DNA of 64,000 nt from Ridgeia piscesae. Lineage: Eukaryota > Annelida > Polychaeta > Sabellida > Siboglinidae. Within the stretch, counting starts at the first letter, position 1. Each line of letters opens with the position of its first letter. The position numbers and the translations under genes were made by a program. The notes below the pieces were generated by a model. The model was not told the DNA's origin and made no database searches. It saw only the letters and a list, made by a program, of their open reading frames with translations. Where the stretch lies: positions 1-64,000 of the forward strand of contig JAODUO010000630.1 of assembly GCA_025642075.2 (NCBI GenBank), given 5' to 3'. Positions 45,761-58,079 of the stretch are shown piece by piece.

Positions 45761-46881
45761 GGGGTTCAGTTGCATTGTGTGCAAGTGGGGGATATCTGTC
45801 CCCCAGCGGAAACCATGGACCGACTGTAGTTTTCTGTACTCTCGATCGTACAAATATACGGACACGTTTTCGTACCGCTGAGTTAGCTGATATAGCTTGG
45901 TCGTGTACGACAGATAATCTATGATCCCTTGATCCCTCAACTTTCCCTCCCCCAGAAGCTTGTAAAGTATGGCTAGGTTTGCAATATACCACTGGGATAA
46001 AGTAATAGATTCTATCTTAGGCTTTACCCCCGAATTTACCACAATGTGGTGCCCATCATTGGTACCCGCAAGGCCGCAACCACCTCCTCTTCCACCACAT
46101 CCCTGACAATGAAATCTACAACATCATAATAGTGACACGACCTACCAGCTGCTGCTGTCATCAGGTGGATCTGTGGGTCCTGCCACGACCCCGGCAATGT
46201 CCCTGACTGTCCAACCGTTGCCGTTTGTACATGTCCAGCAAACTGAGCAGTCCTTGTCCCGTGCGGCCATGTTCCCTGTTCAACGGCAACGCCGGCTGTC
46301 GCGTTTCCCTGCAGTGTCTCCATGTGGTCGGCCATCAATCGCGCATAGATGTCGTTCGGGTGTCCGTTCGCTCCCATAGGCAACCCGTTCGCTCTGGCCG
46401 CCAGTCCGCCCGCGGTGCTCGCCTGTCCGTCCGCTCCGGTCGTCAGGATGCCCGCCGCGATCGCCTGTCCGTCTCCGCCTTTGTTCGGACGTCCCTCCGA
46501 TTCGGTTGTCTGCCCGTCCGCAGCGGTAGAGCGCGCCGTCCCGTCTCCGCCCGTGGCTGCGGTCTCAGCGGCCATGTTGGATTGCGTCGTCTTGTGTTGC
46601 AACGGCCGTATCGCCGAAAGCAACAGCTTTTGTTGGCCGCGTGCGATTTTCGTTTGGGCTAAATCCTCCCCGTCCAGTAACGCCAGCGCCTCCATGGAGT
46701 TAAAACCCTCTTTGGCCAGCAGGTCTACCGTCTTCATCGTGACCTTCTGCCCGGAGGCCCACTCCCGGAGTTCAGCCTCGGCAGTTGCCTCGGCGTCAGT
46801 CATGTTAACACGTGGCGGTGCCGCCACCAAATTAATTACCCTGGTTGAAACAACTAACCGCCGCCGTTGCTGCCAATTCAA
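45623..46881 (-). pseudogene. DIRS-like gag-like ORF (minus strand)
   Basis: Two overlapping minus-strand frames make one product. The first (46881-46036, 281 aa) has VDLLAKEGFNSMEALALLDG and EDLAQTKIARGQQKLLLSAI, a SAM-like segment, a long Gly/Ala/Thr-rich linker and SWQDPQIHLMTAAAG. The second (46042-45623) continues SITLSQWYIANLAILYKLL, DYLSYTTKLYQLTQRYENVS, VYLYDREYRKLQSVHGFRWG and HLHTMQLNPR. This order precedes the RT in DIRS-like elements of this branch. The cysteine finger expected at ICKMYNTYHG is lost to a stop. The linker is rich in 12-base-like repeats (gccgctcgggc-type words) and very GC-rich. Confidence 0.7.
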
Positions 46882-46884
46882 AAG

Positions 46885-47550
46885 GAGCAGCTTACCGCCA
46901 AAATCGGGCTTAAGTAGGCAAGTGCCCGGTGCTAATTGGCACGCTCAGTCATCTGACCACTATGGTGCACCAACGATGCACACAACGCATCCCTGATTAA
47001 TAAATAATTAAACAACCTTAATTACCACTTTGTGAAAGACCAACCACACGTTTATGCACAGAGAAATAGACTGTAGACGATGACATGCAAACCAGATGTG
47101 GAAGAGTCGTCAGACGTCCAACACATTTTGACATTTGAACTACCGGGATAGTTATGTTTGTACGAGGCATACTAATCCCCAAAGCGAGAGGACAGTCTAC
47201 TCCAATGACCGCTTTTACATGTGTTAGTGTTACGGAACATAGACATTTAGTGTGTAACAACAAAGACATTTAGTGTTTCGCAGCAGAGACATTAGATTGC
47301 ATAGACGTGTAGATTGCATGAAAAGAACGCACACCGATGGAAATGAGTGCGTTTCTCAAAGGTACCACCTAGTCTCCATCTTATTTTACGAAGGATGGTC
47401 AAGTTGCAAGTTCTCCATATATCCGCACGGTGTCGCTACTGGCGACAGGTTTTAAGAACCCGTATGCTTGTCACCGTTTGCTTCTCCCCGCCGCCTTGGC
47501 CCTGCCACTTGGTGCTGAATTATTGCGAAGTTTGTTTAACGCGAATACCT
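46885..47550. other. Upstream flank of DIRS-like element, unassigned
   Basis: This could hold the 5' terminal repeat of the DIRS-like element, but no matching copy exists in the window. The words agacatttagtgt recur at about 47244 and 47265. No genes are recognised. Confidence 0.25.
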
Positions 47551-47557
47551 GCTCATA

Positions 47558-47962
47558 TTTTGTAGTAATAGTAGCGTTGTGACACAGTTAAAAATGTTTA
47601 ATCTTGCGTTCTTGCTTATTGTTGCCATCTTAATTTCATTAAATAAATAGAAACATTTATTATGTCCGTGGTTTTATCGGTGCGACCCGGTGTGGATTTC
47701 TCGTGAACCGGCGGACACCTCCCTAGTGAATTAGCTAAGATAACGCGACTGATTTTGTAGTAATAGCCGAATGGTATCAAAACAAAAAAGTTGTCATTGA
47801 ATTTCGCGTTCTTGCTTACTGTCGTTGCTATCCTAATTTGTAAAACGAATACACAAAATAAGTTGAGCATGACGACCCCTTGTGGATTTCTTATGAACCA
47901 CCGGGCACCATAAGCATAGACATAGCGAATTACCGCGTTTTACGGAAGGTACCGGTATGATA
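47558..47962. repeat. ~195-bp direct duplication (two diverged copies)
   Basis: Copies start at ttttgtagtaatag (about 47558 and 47753) and share gcgttcttgcttattgt/actgt, tgtggatttctcgtgaacc/tcttatgaacc and gaattagc/gaattacc blocks in the same order, with ~30% divergence. No coding potential. It lies just before the hAT-like exon. Confidence 0.7.
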
Positions 47963-48063
47963 TTGTAATAAGTATGCTTAGACCACCCACGTCAACCGAA
48001 AAACCGGGGGTAATCAAAAAGCCAAAAATCGTGACACAAAAGAAGCAGACAAAGGAGATGTAC

Positions 48064-48831
48064 GAGGAAAGAAAAGAAGGAGGGTTTTTCAGTCATCATG
48101 GTTGGAGAGATGGTCGTGGCTAGGAAAAGAAGGTCACTCCATGGCTTTTTGCAAAGTCTGCCGAGCTTATCCAGCATTTGCAGACAAGTAAGTAGTTTGA
48201 ACACACATTTTAAAGGAGCCATGGTTTTAATATTAATTTTGAATGTACGTTTTATTCAGACTAATTTCACATTTGTGTGTGTCGCTGCGTGTGACTGCGT
48301 GTCTTGACAGAAATCGTATTGACGCCACGTCGTTTGAGTAAGGAGACAGTTACGTTCAGCATGTTAATTAAAATTTAAAACAAGTAATTCTGCATGTAAC
48401 ATTGTCATCGTAAATAACTAATACAACAGTAACAATGCGTTTCTTTGGGTTGCATATATTAATTATACCTCATTGGATAATTAATTGTTACATTACTAAT
48501 TGCAGGACTTCAAGACTCTTCATCGGATTTGAAGCGGACCGGTGCACGACATTCGACCCCCCATGCGAGGAGTTCATGCCACCTGGCTTGTGAGCAGCAG
48601 CAGGAAAAGCACAATGTTATCAACCTTGAAGACAAGCCAGCTGTCCTGGAGGGGATCCATGTGGGAACAGCGATTGGTGCTGGATTTGAAGAAAAGATGG
48701 CCAATGCCTTCCACGTGGCGTACAAAAAAGGAACGGCCGTTCACCGAGTACACGGAACTGATGGCGCTCCAAGAGCGGACAGGCTCGAAAATGCCATAGT
48801 CATATCGGAGTGATAAGGCAGTGGCAAGGTT
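48064..48831 (+). pseudogene. hAT-derived BED/ZNF862-like gene, two exons, frameshifted
   Basis: Exon 1 (to 48188) reads RRRVFQSSWLERWSWLGKEG then HSMAFCKVCRAYPAFAD, with the C-x2-C of a BED-like finger, and ends at AA|GTAAGTAG. Exon 2 starts after aattgcag at 48507: KTSRLFIGFEADRCTTF, then across a shift HARSSCHLACEQQQEKHN (C...H part of the finger), FEEKMANAFHVAYKK and, after another shift, KERPFTEYTELMALQERTGS and YRSDKAVAR followed by a possible donor gttagtag. This is the start of ZNF862/C17orf113-type proteins, domesticated hAT relatives. At least two frameshifts in exon 2 make it a pseudogene. The rest of the protein is absent. Confidence 0.7.
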
Positions 48832-48905
48832 AGTAGGCAAACTAGGCATTTTAGATAAACAAAATACTGCTATGTATAACTAAATAGTAAGAATAGAGTA
48901 TGTTA

Positions 48906-50530
48906 TATCAGTGTTTCCCCTGCAACTAACTGAAACAGTTCACAAGCATGATGCATTTTCCGTTCATCTATGCAATCTTCTGGAACAATGACATTAAAAT
49001 TTTCAAAAGCACTGTCTTGGGCTAATGACCCACATTGAATGCAGTCTTTCCAGGCCTTTTTTGTCTCTTCTTCAGCTGTCCTCCAGGATGTGCTTAGTTC
49101 AGCAGCGTATTGAAGGCAGTTACTATGCATGCCTAGAACATTGCAAAGCCATTTTTACACCATAGACGATGCTAATCATCTTAAGATCTTGTGTACGAGC
49201 TTCCCTGTGTTTGTTGCACACCTTGAGGATCAGGTCAGCCCAGAACGACAACCAACACCATTAGCCAGTGTGGTAGGACGTGCAAAGAACATCCTGAAGT
49301 GTGTGCTAGTATTAATATTGTTATGGCATTATACAAATGTTAATTATATAAAGCTTCAAGTATGGTTATTCCAAGTGGTGTATTGAAGGGTGTCCATTAG
49401 ACAGGGACAGTTGGTTTAAATATTTGACTTTTTACAATAATGTCTGTGGGATGAGTAGGTTAACAAGGTAAGCATACATTTGCAAGATCTGATACACCAC
49501 TGCTTATTCTCTGTTTCGATATTTCAGAACATTCATAACGCAGGTAGTATGAAACTACAGTACAAGTCATGTTGTATCATTTAAGTATGTTCACAAGTTA
49601 TAAAGAAAAGAAAATCACCATTTCCATATTTGAAGAACATTTTTAGGCACCCGTTAAATTTGACATATACTATCATTTTACTGTCCTTTAAAAATAATAT
49701 GAAATGTTATCATCATTTTCTTTGTTTAATTTTAAACGATGATGCATTTTCTCAACAATAGTTGAGGCAGTTGAGCACCATGAGGCATGTAGCACAGCAT
49801 TTGGATGGGTAAAAAAGGAATACGGACGGGTAGAAATATGGTGGACGGGTAAAACATGAAGGAGAAAAAAAAGGTCTTCCAAAACCATAGATATTGTTAG
49901 TTATGCCTTGAAAGTGAGTGAAAATGGTGTCACATGTGTGTTTGCAGTCCATTTCAGGTCATCAGACACATTTAAAAGTTTGTAAACTGGCTTAACAGTT
50001 CACATCCATGTGTCCACCAAAACATGTGTGACTGGCAATAATTTTATCCTGCATAAAGCCCTGGCTTACACCGCTTCTCTAGAAGTGTTTTGTATAACGT
50101 ACGCCATCTAGGTAGAACTGTCTAAGTAGAACAAATTCCACCTGCACCCTTTAAGGTGTGTAGTTTCATTCAATTCATCTGAACCTTCTTCTTGTTTCAG
50201 GAAGTATTTCAGTTCATGGCGAAGCAGCGCAAGCTGTCACCTAGTGAATCTGCCGAGGTAGTTTGCAACTAATAGTGGATCATTTTATGTTGCTATGGAT
50301 TTTATTAATTCTTGACAATGTTCTAATAAAGAAGGAAACATTGAATCAACATGGCCTCAGTAACAAAAACATTCTTGAATACTTGAATAATTTCCCTCGA
50401 ATAAACATATAAAGGAGCATTTATTTGCGATGAATGATTTATTTCCAAAACTGCCATTAACTGGAAAAATTGAAGAAACATTTTATTGAAAAGAATGATG
50501 ACAATTTCGTTGACTTTTCTGTCAAATTAG
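48906..50530. other. Unassigned, with two unrecognised ORFs and a dispersed repeat
   Basis: A minus-strand frame at 49130-48903 (75 aa: SAFENFNVIVPEDCID, ERKMHHACELFQLV) and a plus-strand frame at 49129-49315 (HFYTIDDANHLKILCTSFPV, FVAHLEDQVS, then NILK|gtgtgt) have exon-like composition but no family I recognise. At 50026-50064 the stretch gtgactggcaataattttat, cctgcataaagccctgg matches 28207-28245, next to the first MULE-like gene, so it may be a shared transposon segment. The rest is AT-rich. Confidence 0.3.
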
Positions 50531-50539
50531 TAATTACAT

Positions 50540-52069
50540 GTGCAATGTAACCAAATAACCAAGGTCAAAATGCGACCTTGTTTTTTTGTTTTTATGAACA
50601 TTAAAGACATTAATTTATTCAGAATTAATGTTGAAGCTGAAGTGTTTGTGGATGAATCGGACACACTAAGCCATCTTCTTCCAGACAAAGAAATGTGTGA
50701 TACATTTGAGGCATATACTGAGCTCATTTTACTAGATGCGACATACAAGCTGAATGACTTGCATATGCCCCTTTATGTCATGATGAATGGTGACGGTGAC
50801 GGCAATGGCGAAAGTGAAATCATTTGTTTCTGGCTAGTAGCCAAAGAAGTTAAGGAGACGATTGGTGTACTGATGGACACATTCAAAGAGAAGACTGGCA
50901 AGTGGAGCAGTGTGCAAGTTATCATGGCTGATAAAGACATGACAGAACGGGATGTTCTTACCAACAAACTACCACAAGAAGCAGACATCTTAATCTGCTT
51001 GTACCACACTTTGAAGTCATTCAGGGGGGAGATCAGCATAGAGAAAATGGGAATTTCTGTTGGTGAGAGAAACCTATCTCTAGAGATCCTTGGCAAGATG
51101 GCGTATGCAAAGACAGAGGAGGCATACCAGGAGGCATACCAGAAGGCATACCAGGAGGCATACCAGGAGGCATACCAGGAGACATACCAGGAGGCATACC
51201 AGGAGGCATACCAGGAGACATACCAGGAGGCATACCAGGAGGCATACCAGGAGGCATACCAGGAGGCATACCAGGAGGCATACCAGGAGGCATACCAGGA
51301 GGCATACCAGGAGGCATACCAGGAGGCATACCAGGAGGCATACCAGGAGGCATACCAGGAGGCATACCAGGAGGCATACCAGGAGGCATACCAGGAGGCA
51401 TACCAGGAGGCATACCGAGGCATACCGGAGGCATACCAGGAGGCATACCGGAGGCTACCGGAGGCATACCGGAGGCATACCAGGAGGCATACCGGAGGCA
51501 TACCGAGAGACATACCAGGAGAGCATACCAGGCATACCGGAGGCATACCAGGAGGCATACCAGGAGGCATACCAGGAGGCATACCAGGAGGCATACCAGG
51601 AGGCATACCAGGAGGCATACCAGGAGGCATACCAGGAGACATACCAGGAGCATACCAGGAGGCATACCAGGAGGCATACCAGGAGGCATACCAGGAGGCA
51701 TACCAGGAGGCATACCAGGAGGCATACCAGGACCTACAACAGTCTGCACCTAGGGCTGTGCGAGAGTATTTTGAAACTAACTGGCATCCTATTCGAGCTG
51801 AATGGGTCGATGGGCTGAAGGACATGAAGAGCAACTTGCTTAAAAAGAACCAACAACTGCGTGGAATCGACTCAAAAGCGCCATCTCTCGTTATTCTGGC
51901 AACACTGGATCTGATGAAGTGCAACATTGCTCCTCATGTTAACCCTGCAGTGTGTGAAAGTTTGATGAATGAGTCAACAATTGTCCGAGTTTCTGTTTTA
52001 TCGGCAGGTCTGGCATTGAGAGGACATATAGAAACATTCCAAGGCTGTGTTAACAAGATCTCGAGTTGA
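50540..52069 (+). CDS. MULE transposase (ZSWIM1/3-like) interrupted by an EAYQ minisatellite
   Basis: The 509-aa frame begins with [18 protein letters not shown] and continues [20 protein letters not shown] (first catalytic Asp), [40 protein letters not shown] (second Asp), [20 protein letters not shown] (C-x2-H motif) and [16 protein letters not shown]. These are the MULE core blocks of ZSWIM1/3-type proteins. From 51119 to 51730 the coding sequence is a 12-bp repeat; then [20 protein letters not shown] and [20 protein letters not shown] continue the family protein, followed by a deletion of the TNNxxExxN block and a stop at 52069. The SWIM finger is lost. The true start may be upstream of ATG 50540, through a splice acceptor. 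It is probably a decayed transposase despite the open frame. Confidence 0.7.
   Translation: MQCNQITKVKMRPCFFVFMNIKDINLFRINVEAEVFVDESDTLSHLLPDKEMCDTFEAYTELILLDATYKLNDLHMPLYVMMNGDGDGNGESEIICFWLVAKEVKETIGVLMDTFKEKTGKWSSVQVIMADKDMTERDVLTNKLPQEADILICLYHTLKSFRGEISIEKMGISVGERNLSLEILGKMAYAKTEEAYQEAYQKAYQEAYQEAYQETYQEAYQEAYQETYQEAYQEAYQEAYQEAYQEAYQEAYQEAYQEAYQEAYQEAYQEAYQEAYQEAYQEAYQEAYQEAYRGIPEAYQEAYRRLPEAYRRHTRRHTGGIPRDIPGEHTRHTGGIPGGIPGGIPGGIPGGIPGGIPGGIPGGIPGDIPGAYQEAYQEAYQEAYQEAYQEAYQEAYQDLQQSAPRAVREYFETNWHPIRAEWVDGLKDMKSNLLKKNQQLRGIDSKAPSLVILATLDLMKCNIAPHVNPAVCESLMNESTIVRVSVLSAGLALRGHIETFQGCVNKISS
51119..51730 (+). repeat. 12-bp coding minisatellite (GAGGCATACCAG)n, 612 bp
   Basis: About 51 units of GAGGCATACCAG (Glu-Ala-Tyr-Gln) lie inside the transposase frame, with gaca and aagg variants. 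Between about 51411 and 51535 several units have lost one or two bases (cgagg, accggagg, gaggctacc), so the frame slides through GIPG and RRHT readings before returning to EAYQ near 51650. The total, 612 bp, is a multiple of three and the downstream protein is back in frame. The unit has no stop in any of the six frames. Confidence 0.97.
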
Positions 52070-52269
52070 GCTGTAAGTTTGGAACTGATGTGATCGAATC
52101 TTTTATAAATGGAAATAATTTGTATCTTTAACATGCTTTGTGTAGTTATGGTTTATAAGGTTTGTTTACTTTACATTGGTAATTGAAGCCATTGGTTCTA
52201 AATGGTGTATTTTTTATTTTGTACATTCTGTGTAATGGTATTACATATATATAAACCCAATACTACATG

Positions 52270-52705
52270 TGTTTGTTCTTATAGTGTGTGTGCACATGAG
52301 GCTAGTGTAGTTTATACATGAGAACGTGTAATTTGAACCAGTATGTTTATTACTTTTCAAAATTAAGATAGATGTGGGTGGATTTATGCACATTAGGTGT
52401 AGTTTATACAGAGGCCTTTTATTTATGTATTTTACTTATTTATTTACGTTTATTACCTTTGTAAATGAAGATATGGGTGGATTTGTGCACTGAGGCTAGT
52501 GAAGTTTATGGATTTATGCACATTAGGTGTAGTTTATACAGAGGACGTGATTAATTTGTATTGTATATCTTGTTTTATTTATTTGAACCAGTGTTTGATT
52601 GGTCTTTTATTTATGTATTTTACTTATTTATTTACGTATGTTTATTACCTTTCTAAATGAAGATGTGGGATGATTTATGTACATTAGGCTAGTGTATTAC
52701 TTTTC
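52270..52705. repeat. Degenerate tandem repeat 3' of the MULE ORF
   Basis: Three imperfect units share words: ggatttatgcacattagg, tgtagtttatacagagg, tttatttatgtattttac, tacgtttattacctt and aatgaagatatgggtgg. Spacing is ~120-230 bp with internal deletions. AT-rich, noncoding. Confidence 0.75.
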
Positions 52706-53283
52706 TGTGTCATATGAACTTTCTGTTTTTGATGTTCGGTATTAAAGTCATCTCTGTTTACTCATGTGTTTGGTGTTATAAAATAGGCCTCCCTAACGAA
52801 AATATTACAACTACAGATAGTGTACACAACAAATAATCATCACTTTCATTACGTCTTGATATAACCTACTGCAATAATTATATTTTAAATTTCATATATT
52901 ATTTCAGACTACAGTTTATAAACAATATCTGAATTCATTATTTCGCTTTCGTAATTTTAATCATGATTAAAAACTAGTATAGTGGCGACACTTGGCGAAG
53001 GTACATAGATTTTTGCGTAACATACAGCAAACGAAATTTACATGTGTTTTGCCATATTTCTATAAAAAAAGGGAAACGGACAAATAAAATAAAGACCGAA
53101 AATTAATAAAAGTTCAAGTAAGTCGCTCGTGTTGTGTAAGTGACATACTATAATGGAACATGTGAATAAAAACTTGCCATATTGTGATTATTTCAGAATA
53201 AACAGTTATTTAAACATAGACACACACATGCCTTCTTAATCAATAGTATAGCACTTACGTCATGTAGCATATGCGTGATCTCT
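52706..53283. other. No recognised feature
   Basis: AT-rich noncoding sequence. I see no repeats, RNA genes or motifs that I can support. Confidence 0.3.
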
Positions 53284-53490
53284 GGCTATTTGTCTGTATT
53301 TATCCGGTCAAATAGCGCATACGCAAACATGGGCTATTAAAATTTGTTCGTATCCGGACGAATAGCGTATACGCAAACATTGGCTATTTGTCCATATCTG
53401 GACGAATAGCGTATACGCAAACATGGGCTATTTGTCAGTATCCGGACGAATAGTGCCCCAGGCTATTCGTCCGTATCCGGACAAATAGCC
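53284..53490. repeat. Self-complementary ~48-bp minisatellite (five units)
   Basis: Units begin with ggctatt at 53284, 53332, 53382, 53426 and 53461. Each holds ggctattcgtccgta-like sequence followed by tccggacgaatagc, its own reverse complement, then gtatacgcaaacat as linker. The last unit, 53461-53490, is an almost perfect 30-bp palindrome around tat. Each unit can therefore form a hairpin. Confidence 0.9.
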
Positions 53491-53639
53491 ACGGCCATTA
53501 ATTTAACACCAAAACAATTATCATCATTACATGTAATCAGTAGTACAATCACAGTCAGTTACGCACTGCAGTCGGGGAATGTTAAGTCTTTACGAAAAAT
53601 TCAAGTCAACAACGGCCGATTAAACACGTACCGAACTTA

Positions 53640-54335
53640 TCCTGAATTTTTTTTACTTCAAACATATGCATACAAACTCTTGCTGTCATGTTAAAAGCTA
53701 ATTATTGTTAATAATTTCTTTGAACAATTTTTTTTATAATTTCAGCAGTAGCTTGGTTAAGTGCTACTTAATAAATGGTATATTCTTCTTCACTTCAAGA
53801 ATGTCTATATGATTTCCACATCATTTGCTTGTACTTTATTTTTCTAATGGCTTCTTTCGATAAGTGTTTTTACCTCTTACCCTGATTTTTCAAGAGGACA
53901 AATTTATCGATGAGGCAGTCAATTTCACTCTTTAAGATATTCCAGCATTCTGTTGCTGTTTTATTCTTCAGTGGATTATTCCAGTCTATCTTTGCTAAAT
54001 ATTTCCTCATGTGCTAATATATGTCCTTATATCTTCCTTTGTGAAAAATTTTCCTTTACCATATTTTTCGATTCCGTTCTCCTTTTTAATTTGATGATGA
54101 AATGTATCTGGTTGTGGTCACTACACCCCAGTGACTCACATATCTTGACATTATCAACAAATTCCGTCTATGAGGTAAAAACTATGTCTAACACATACTC
54201 GCCCCTGGCTGGTGGCCTTAGCTGGTGGCCATGCCTAAGAAAATATCATCATTTTTCAATAAATAAATAAAGCTGTAACTACTGTAGCCAGTAACCACAA
54301 AGGCTTGATTGACTTCTGTAGGGTGGGGTGGATGA
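53640..54335 (-). pseudogene. LINE endonuclease C-terminus and linker (minus strand)
   Basis: Read on the minus strand: RGEYVLDIVFTS, then TEFVDNVKICESLGCSDHNQ, IHFIIKLKRRTES, then with frame shifts MRKYLAKIDWNNPLKNKTAT, ECWNILKSEIDCLIDKFV and a further weak VALNQATAEIIKK. YVLDxVFTS ... LGxSDHN is the endonuclease end of CR1/L2-style LINEs, and WNxxL...W.xLKxEI is their linker. Stops occur after FTS and elsewhere. No RT core follows to the left. Confidence 0.65.
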
Positions 54336-54339
54336 CAGA

Positions 54340-55198
54340 CTGACCTTTACTAGACCACACGGGCAGTCAAATTTACAAAGGTTCCTGTGATTATTAACAG
54401 GAAACTGAGGAAAGATGTACACGTATTAAAAAAATTTCATGGAATTTCCAATGAAACACAAAAGACAGGGAAATAGGAATGTTTATAATTCCCTTGGTAC
54501 ATATATGAAGTTAGACTTGTGATAATAAGTGATTTGGAATCAATTTCACTAATCTTTAAAACTCACTTTACTGTACATATACTGTATCTTAGTGTGAGAT
54601 GGACGGTGATGGAAAACCTTCCCCAAATTGGTTTTGAGATCATCGTTGAGACATTAATAAAGAAATCCAATTAAAACCACTTATTATAGTGTTATTATTA
54701 TTAATAATCAGATTTAGACGACTTTCTCAGGTATTTAATACTGCATTGATACATATATCAAATAGCATTTACGTTTTTTAATGAGTACCATTTTAGTGGT
54801 AGTTCGATATTCAATTATGTCAGTGAATATCAGGATGACAAAATTTAACTTACAGAAATATTGCATTATTTTAAATGATATACTGAGCAGTAGGATATAT
54901 AGTATTCAGTAAATCAGTATTGTATAACTGCTAATAAAGAAATAAGATCTGGTGATGGAATATTACACAAACATTTATATTTTGTAGTTCAACTTCAGCA
55001 TAGCATTCAGCACCCACTGCCACTGAGTAAACAGCTGAGAGTCTTGTCATTATTTGTCATGTTTCTGCTAATTATATGCTTATGCATAAGCCGTCACATT
55101 CAAGGACAGTCAAATTAAATATGTACACATGATCAAATACAATAGCAACATTTCAAATCCAGGGGATCGTATTAAAAATGATATCCAAATCAAATATG

Positions 55199-55200
<2 letters not shown>
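54340..55200. other. No recognised feature
   Basis: AT-rich noncoding sequence with no domains or repeats that I can support. Confidence 0.3.
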
Positions 55201-55201
<1 letters not shown>

Positions 55202-55234
<33 letters not shown>

Positions 55235-55282
55235 ATATAATATATATTTTATATATATATATATACATATGTATATATATAT
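55202..55282. repeat. (TA)n microsatellite
   Basis: A ta/at tract with short interruptions (aatataata, tttta, catatg). Confidence 0.93.
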
Positions 55283-55289
55283 GGGACAG

Positions 55290-58075
55290 ACACAGAATAG
55301 TTGTGGATTTAAACAGGTTTACAGTTTACACTTAAACATAATAATTTTTCAGCTAACGACCCAAACCCAGTCAGGATTCCTGAGGTGTCAACCAGTCATT
55401 CAGATAGTACAGGTGGGGCTGTGGCGCCATGGCTCCTAAAGTTACAATTCAATATGTTATCTCCTGCAGTGCTTAGCAAGGACTGTTACAATATAACTTT
55501 GAAAATATTACCAGTACTACAGTAAGCAGGAGGGTATATATTATATAAGATAAGCTAAAAATACTAAAATCACACTAAAACAGACAAACATTATTGAAAT
55601 AGCACAAGCACACAAAAGTATAAATATAAACAAGTAGAATGACCCACACACACCCTCATCCATACATTAAATATAAAATGTACTACCAGTTTAGAATTGC
55701 ATAATACAGCATGCTATGTTTTGCTAAGAGACGGCCCCCAGGAGCCCACCCACAGGGTAATCAATCATCAATAAGTCATTAACACAGTAGGAACCCTGAC
55801 TGTTACACCCCTGTTTTATAATAGTAGACTGGTCTACTAGTCTAGATAAGGCGTGCGCCCTAAAGCTGACATGATCCGTTTAATAAATACAAGTAACAAC
55901 ACCATTCGGTATTACATTTAGAATTGTTAGTATAACACAATAATAAGTCTCCAATATTTACGATCGCACGCGCAAATAACTACAAAGCTTGTAAATATGG
56001 ACCAAAGATCGGTAGTAACTTCGTGAATGTGGTCTGCTGTTTCCGGGCTGTCTGCTAGTTTGTGTCCCGCCTTTTAATGGGCGCCCTTCTTCTAATTCTA
56101 TCTGGTGTGGGTGGTAGTCTATGTTGCATCGGCTTTTAAATAGTGCCTCTTAATCAACTGGAAATACCCGAGCTCTTACAGTTAGCCACTGGTAAAATTT
56201 ACGTAACTGAGTATTTACGGTAAACACGAGGTGATTGGAACGCAGCAATTTACTTAACTATCTATAATTTAAATTTAGGCCTACCTGCCATGCCATGGCC
56301 AATCCTGCGTGGCCGACTGTTGATATGTGATGTGACTGTCGTCCGTATTGTAAATTGAACACAACACGTCTGTTTTTGCAACTATCATAAGTTGTTATAA
56401 ACTTATATGGCATCAAAATGTGAATAATATGCAACTCGTAACAACGTGCTCACATGTAAACAATCATGGATGCCATATTCGTTTGTCCTGCGTTTGTCTA
56501 TATTATAGCGCCACCTAGTGAATGAAGAGTAGTGGCGCCATCTGGCGTGATGTATTGACATTATTATCGGAACCAAACAATGTAGTGATAAATGTGTGTA
56601 TGCTTATCAGAACGCATATTTTCGGTTCTTAAATATTTGTTAAACGTACTCCATACTTAAGGGATCACCCCCCCCTTAATCCATACACATATCCAATACA
56701 CCCATTCAGTGTTCACATATCATTAACCCTACATAGATTTTGACTTGTGGCCAACTTATAACATACATACTTGATAGCATATAATACTCCATATACATAT
56801 TTGTATCAAAATTGTTGAAGTTATCATGTAAAACAATATAAATTAGATTGGGAGATTATTTTACCCTAAATATAAATTTCCGTTTACAAATGCTGTCTCT
56901 ATCTTCGTAAATTATTATGACATGTCAGTCAATCATAAAAAACATGAAATGCATGCTAAATAAGGACTACCCCGGGGGTAGTACAATTTAAACATTTTTG
57001 TATGCATTAGTTGGCTAGTTTTGGGGTTCTAGCTGTTGTGTTTAATATGACTTAGCAGTGAGTATATGTTAAAAAAGATAAATTTATTGTGAAGTAGACA
57101 TGTCAAGCTGTCAAAAAGTTAAGAAAATAATTGTCATAAAAGTAATTTTTGGCACATGCAATGTTTCACTTTAATAGTACGAATACATTAACTCAAATAT
57201 TGCACGGGAGCCAGTTTTGAAGATAGAAATGTACAAAGGTATTTTAATAGACAAAACTATTGTATTATTGTATGGGGCAGACTCAATACCACTGGTCACA
57301 AAATTACCTCAATCTATCGCTAACATCTGGCTGGCACAAATAAAAAAATGTGCACACATTCCCTTTGAACAATTCTGCTTAAATAACAGTGACCATCATT
57401 GGACTGTGTAAAAGATAACAAAGCCCATGTTACATATATGTATATCATTATATAATACACATTGGTACATTAAACATTATGGTAAATAATGCATGTATGG
57501 ATATATACAAGACAATGTAATGTGTTGGTTCATAAATAGTGTCACTGCAATATAAAATACGGATGTTACGCACAGAGTTACTTCTCAATGACCAAAGTCT
57601 GGCCACATTGCTGTGAACACTTGTGCCCCTCACATGTGCCTGTTCTTTTCTCAGTTAGAACATTAAAAGGTGCTTCCTCATCTGGTTCACAACAAAGAGC
57701 ATTACTTCTGTTTAAATTTACCGAGTTACATCCAGTAACAACCCAAAGACAATTTCAAGGAAGACTTTTTGCCTTCAACTCATCAAGTAAAGTAAACGAT
57801 GTCAATACATCCATAATCGACATAATCGTATAGGTTTCAAGTTTTAGAATCCCTACAACTGATTCTGAATCCAGATTTATATAAGCTTCTAGCTTGTCTG
57901 ATGAATTTACCGATACTAAAACAATGTACAACAAAATGCAAATGAGCTAAATCATTTTAAGAGAGAAGTTGGAATATTTTAATTCTGGAAACGCCATAAC
58001 ATCTCCAGATTTTACAGTAAAGAAACAAACCACCCCAAAATTAACCACTGCAAATGATTGGCATTGGTACTAAAA
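55290..58075. other. Unassigned intergenic sequence 3' of PRDX5
   Basis: No coding region recognised. A moderately GC-rich part (55730-56600) with tgttacacccctgttttata and two runs of ccccccc-like sequence might be an old LTR, but no partner exists. The segment next to the PRDX5 stop would be its 3' UTR; ttttaatt at 57977-57984 reads as a minus-strand ATTAAA polyadenylation signal about 100 bp after the stop. Confidence 0.3.
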
Positions 58076-58079
58076 TGCA

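Noticed and set aside
46225..46996. Plus-strand ORFs of 145 and 215 aa
   Set aside because: They are antisense to the GC-rich linker of the DIRS-like gag ORF, which has family resemblance; the plus-strand products do not.
50773..51927. Minus-strand 384-aa and 238-aa ORFs and the plus-strand 242-aa RRHT ORF
   Set aside because: They exist because the 12-bp unit has no stop in any frame. Only the plus-strand EAYQ frame joins MULE domains on both sides.
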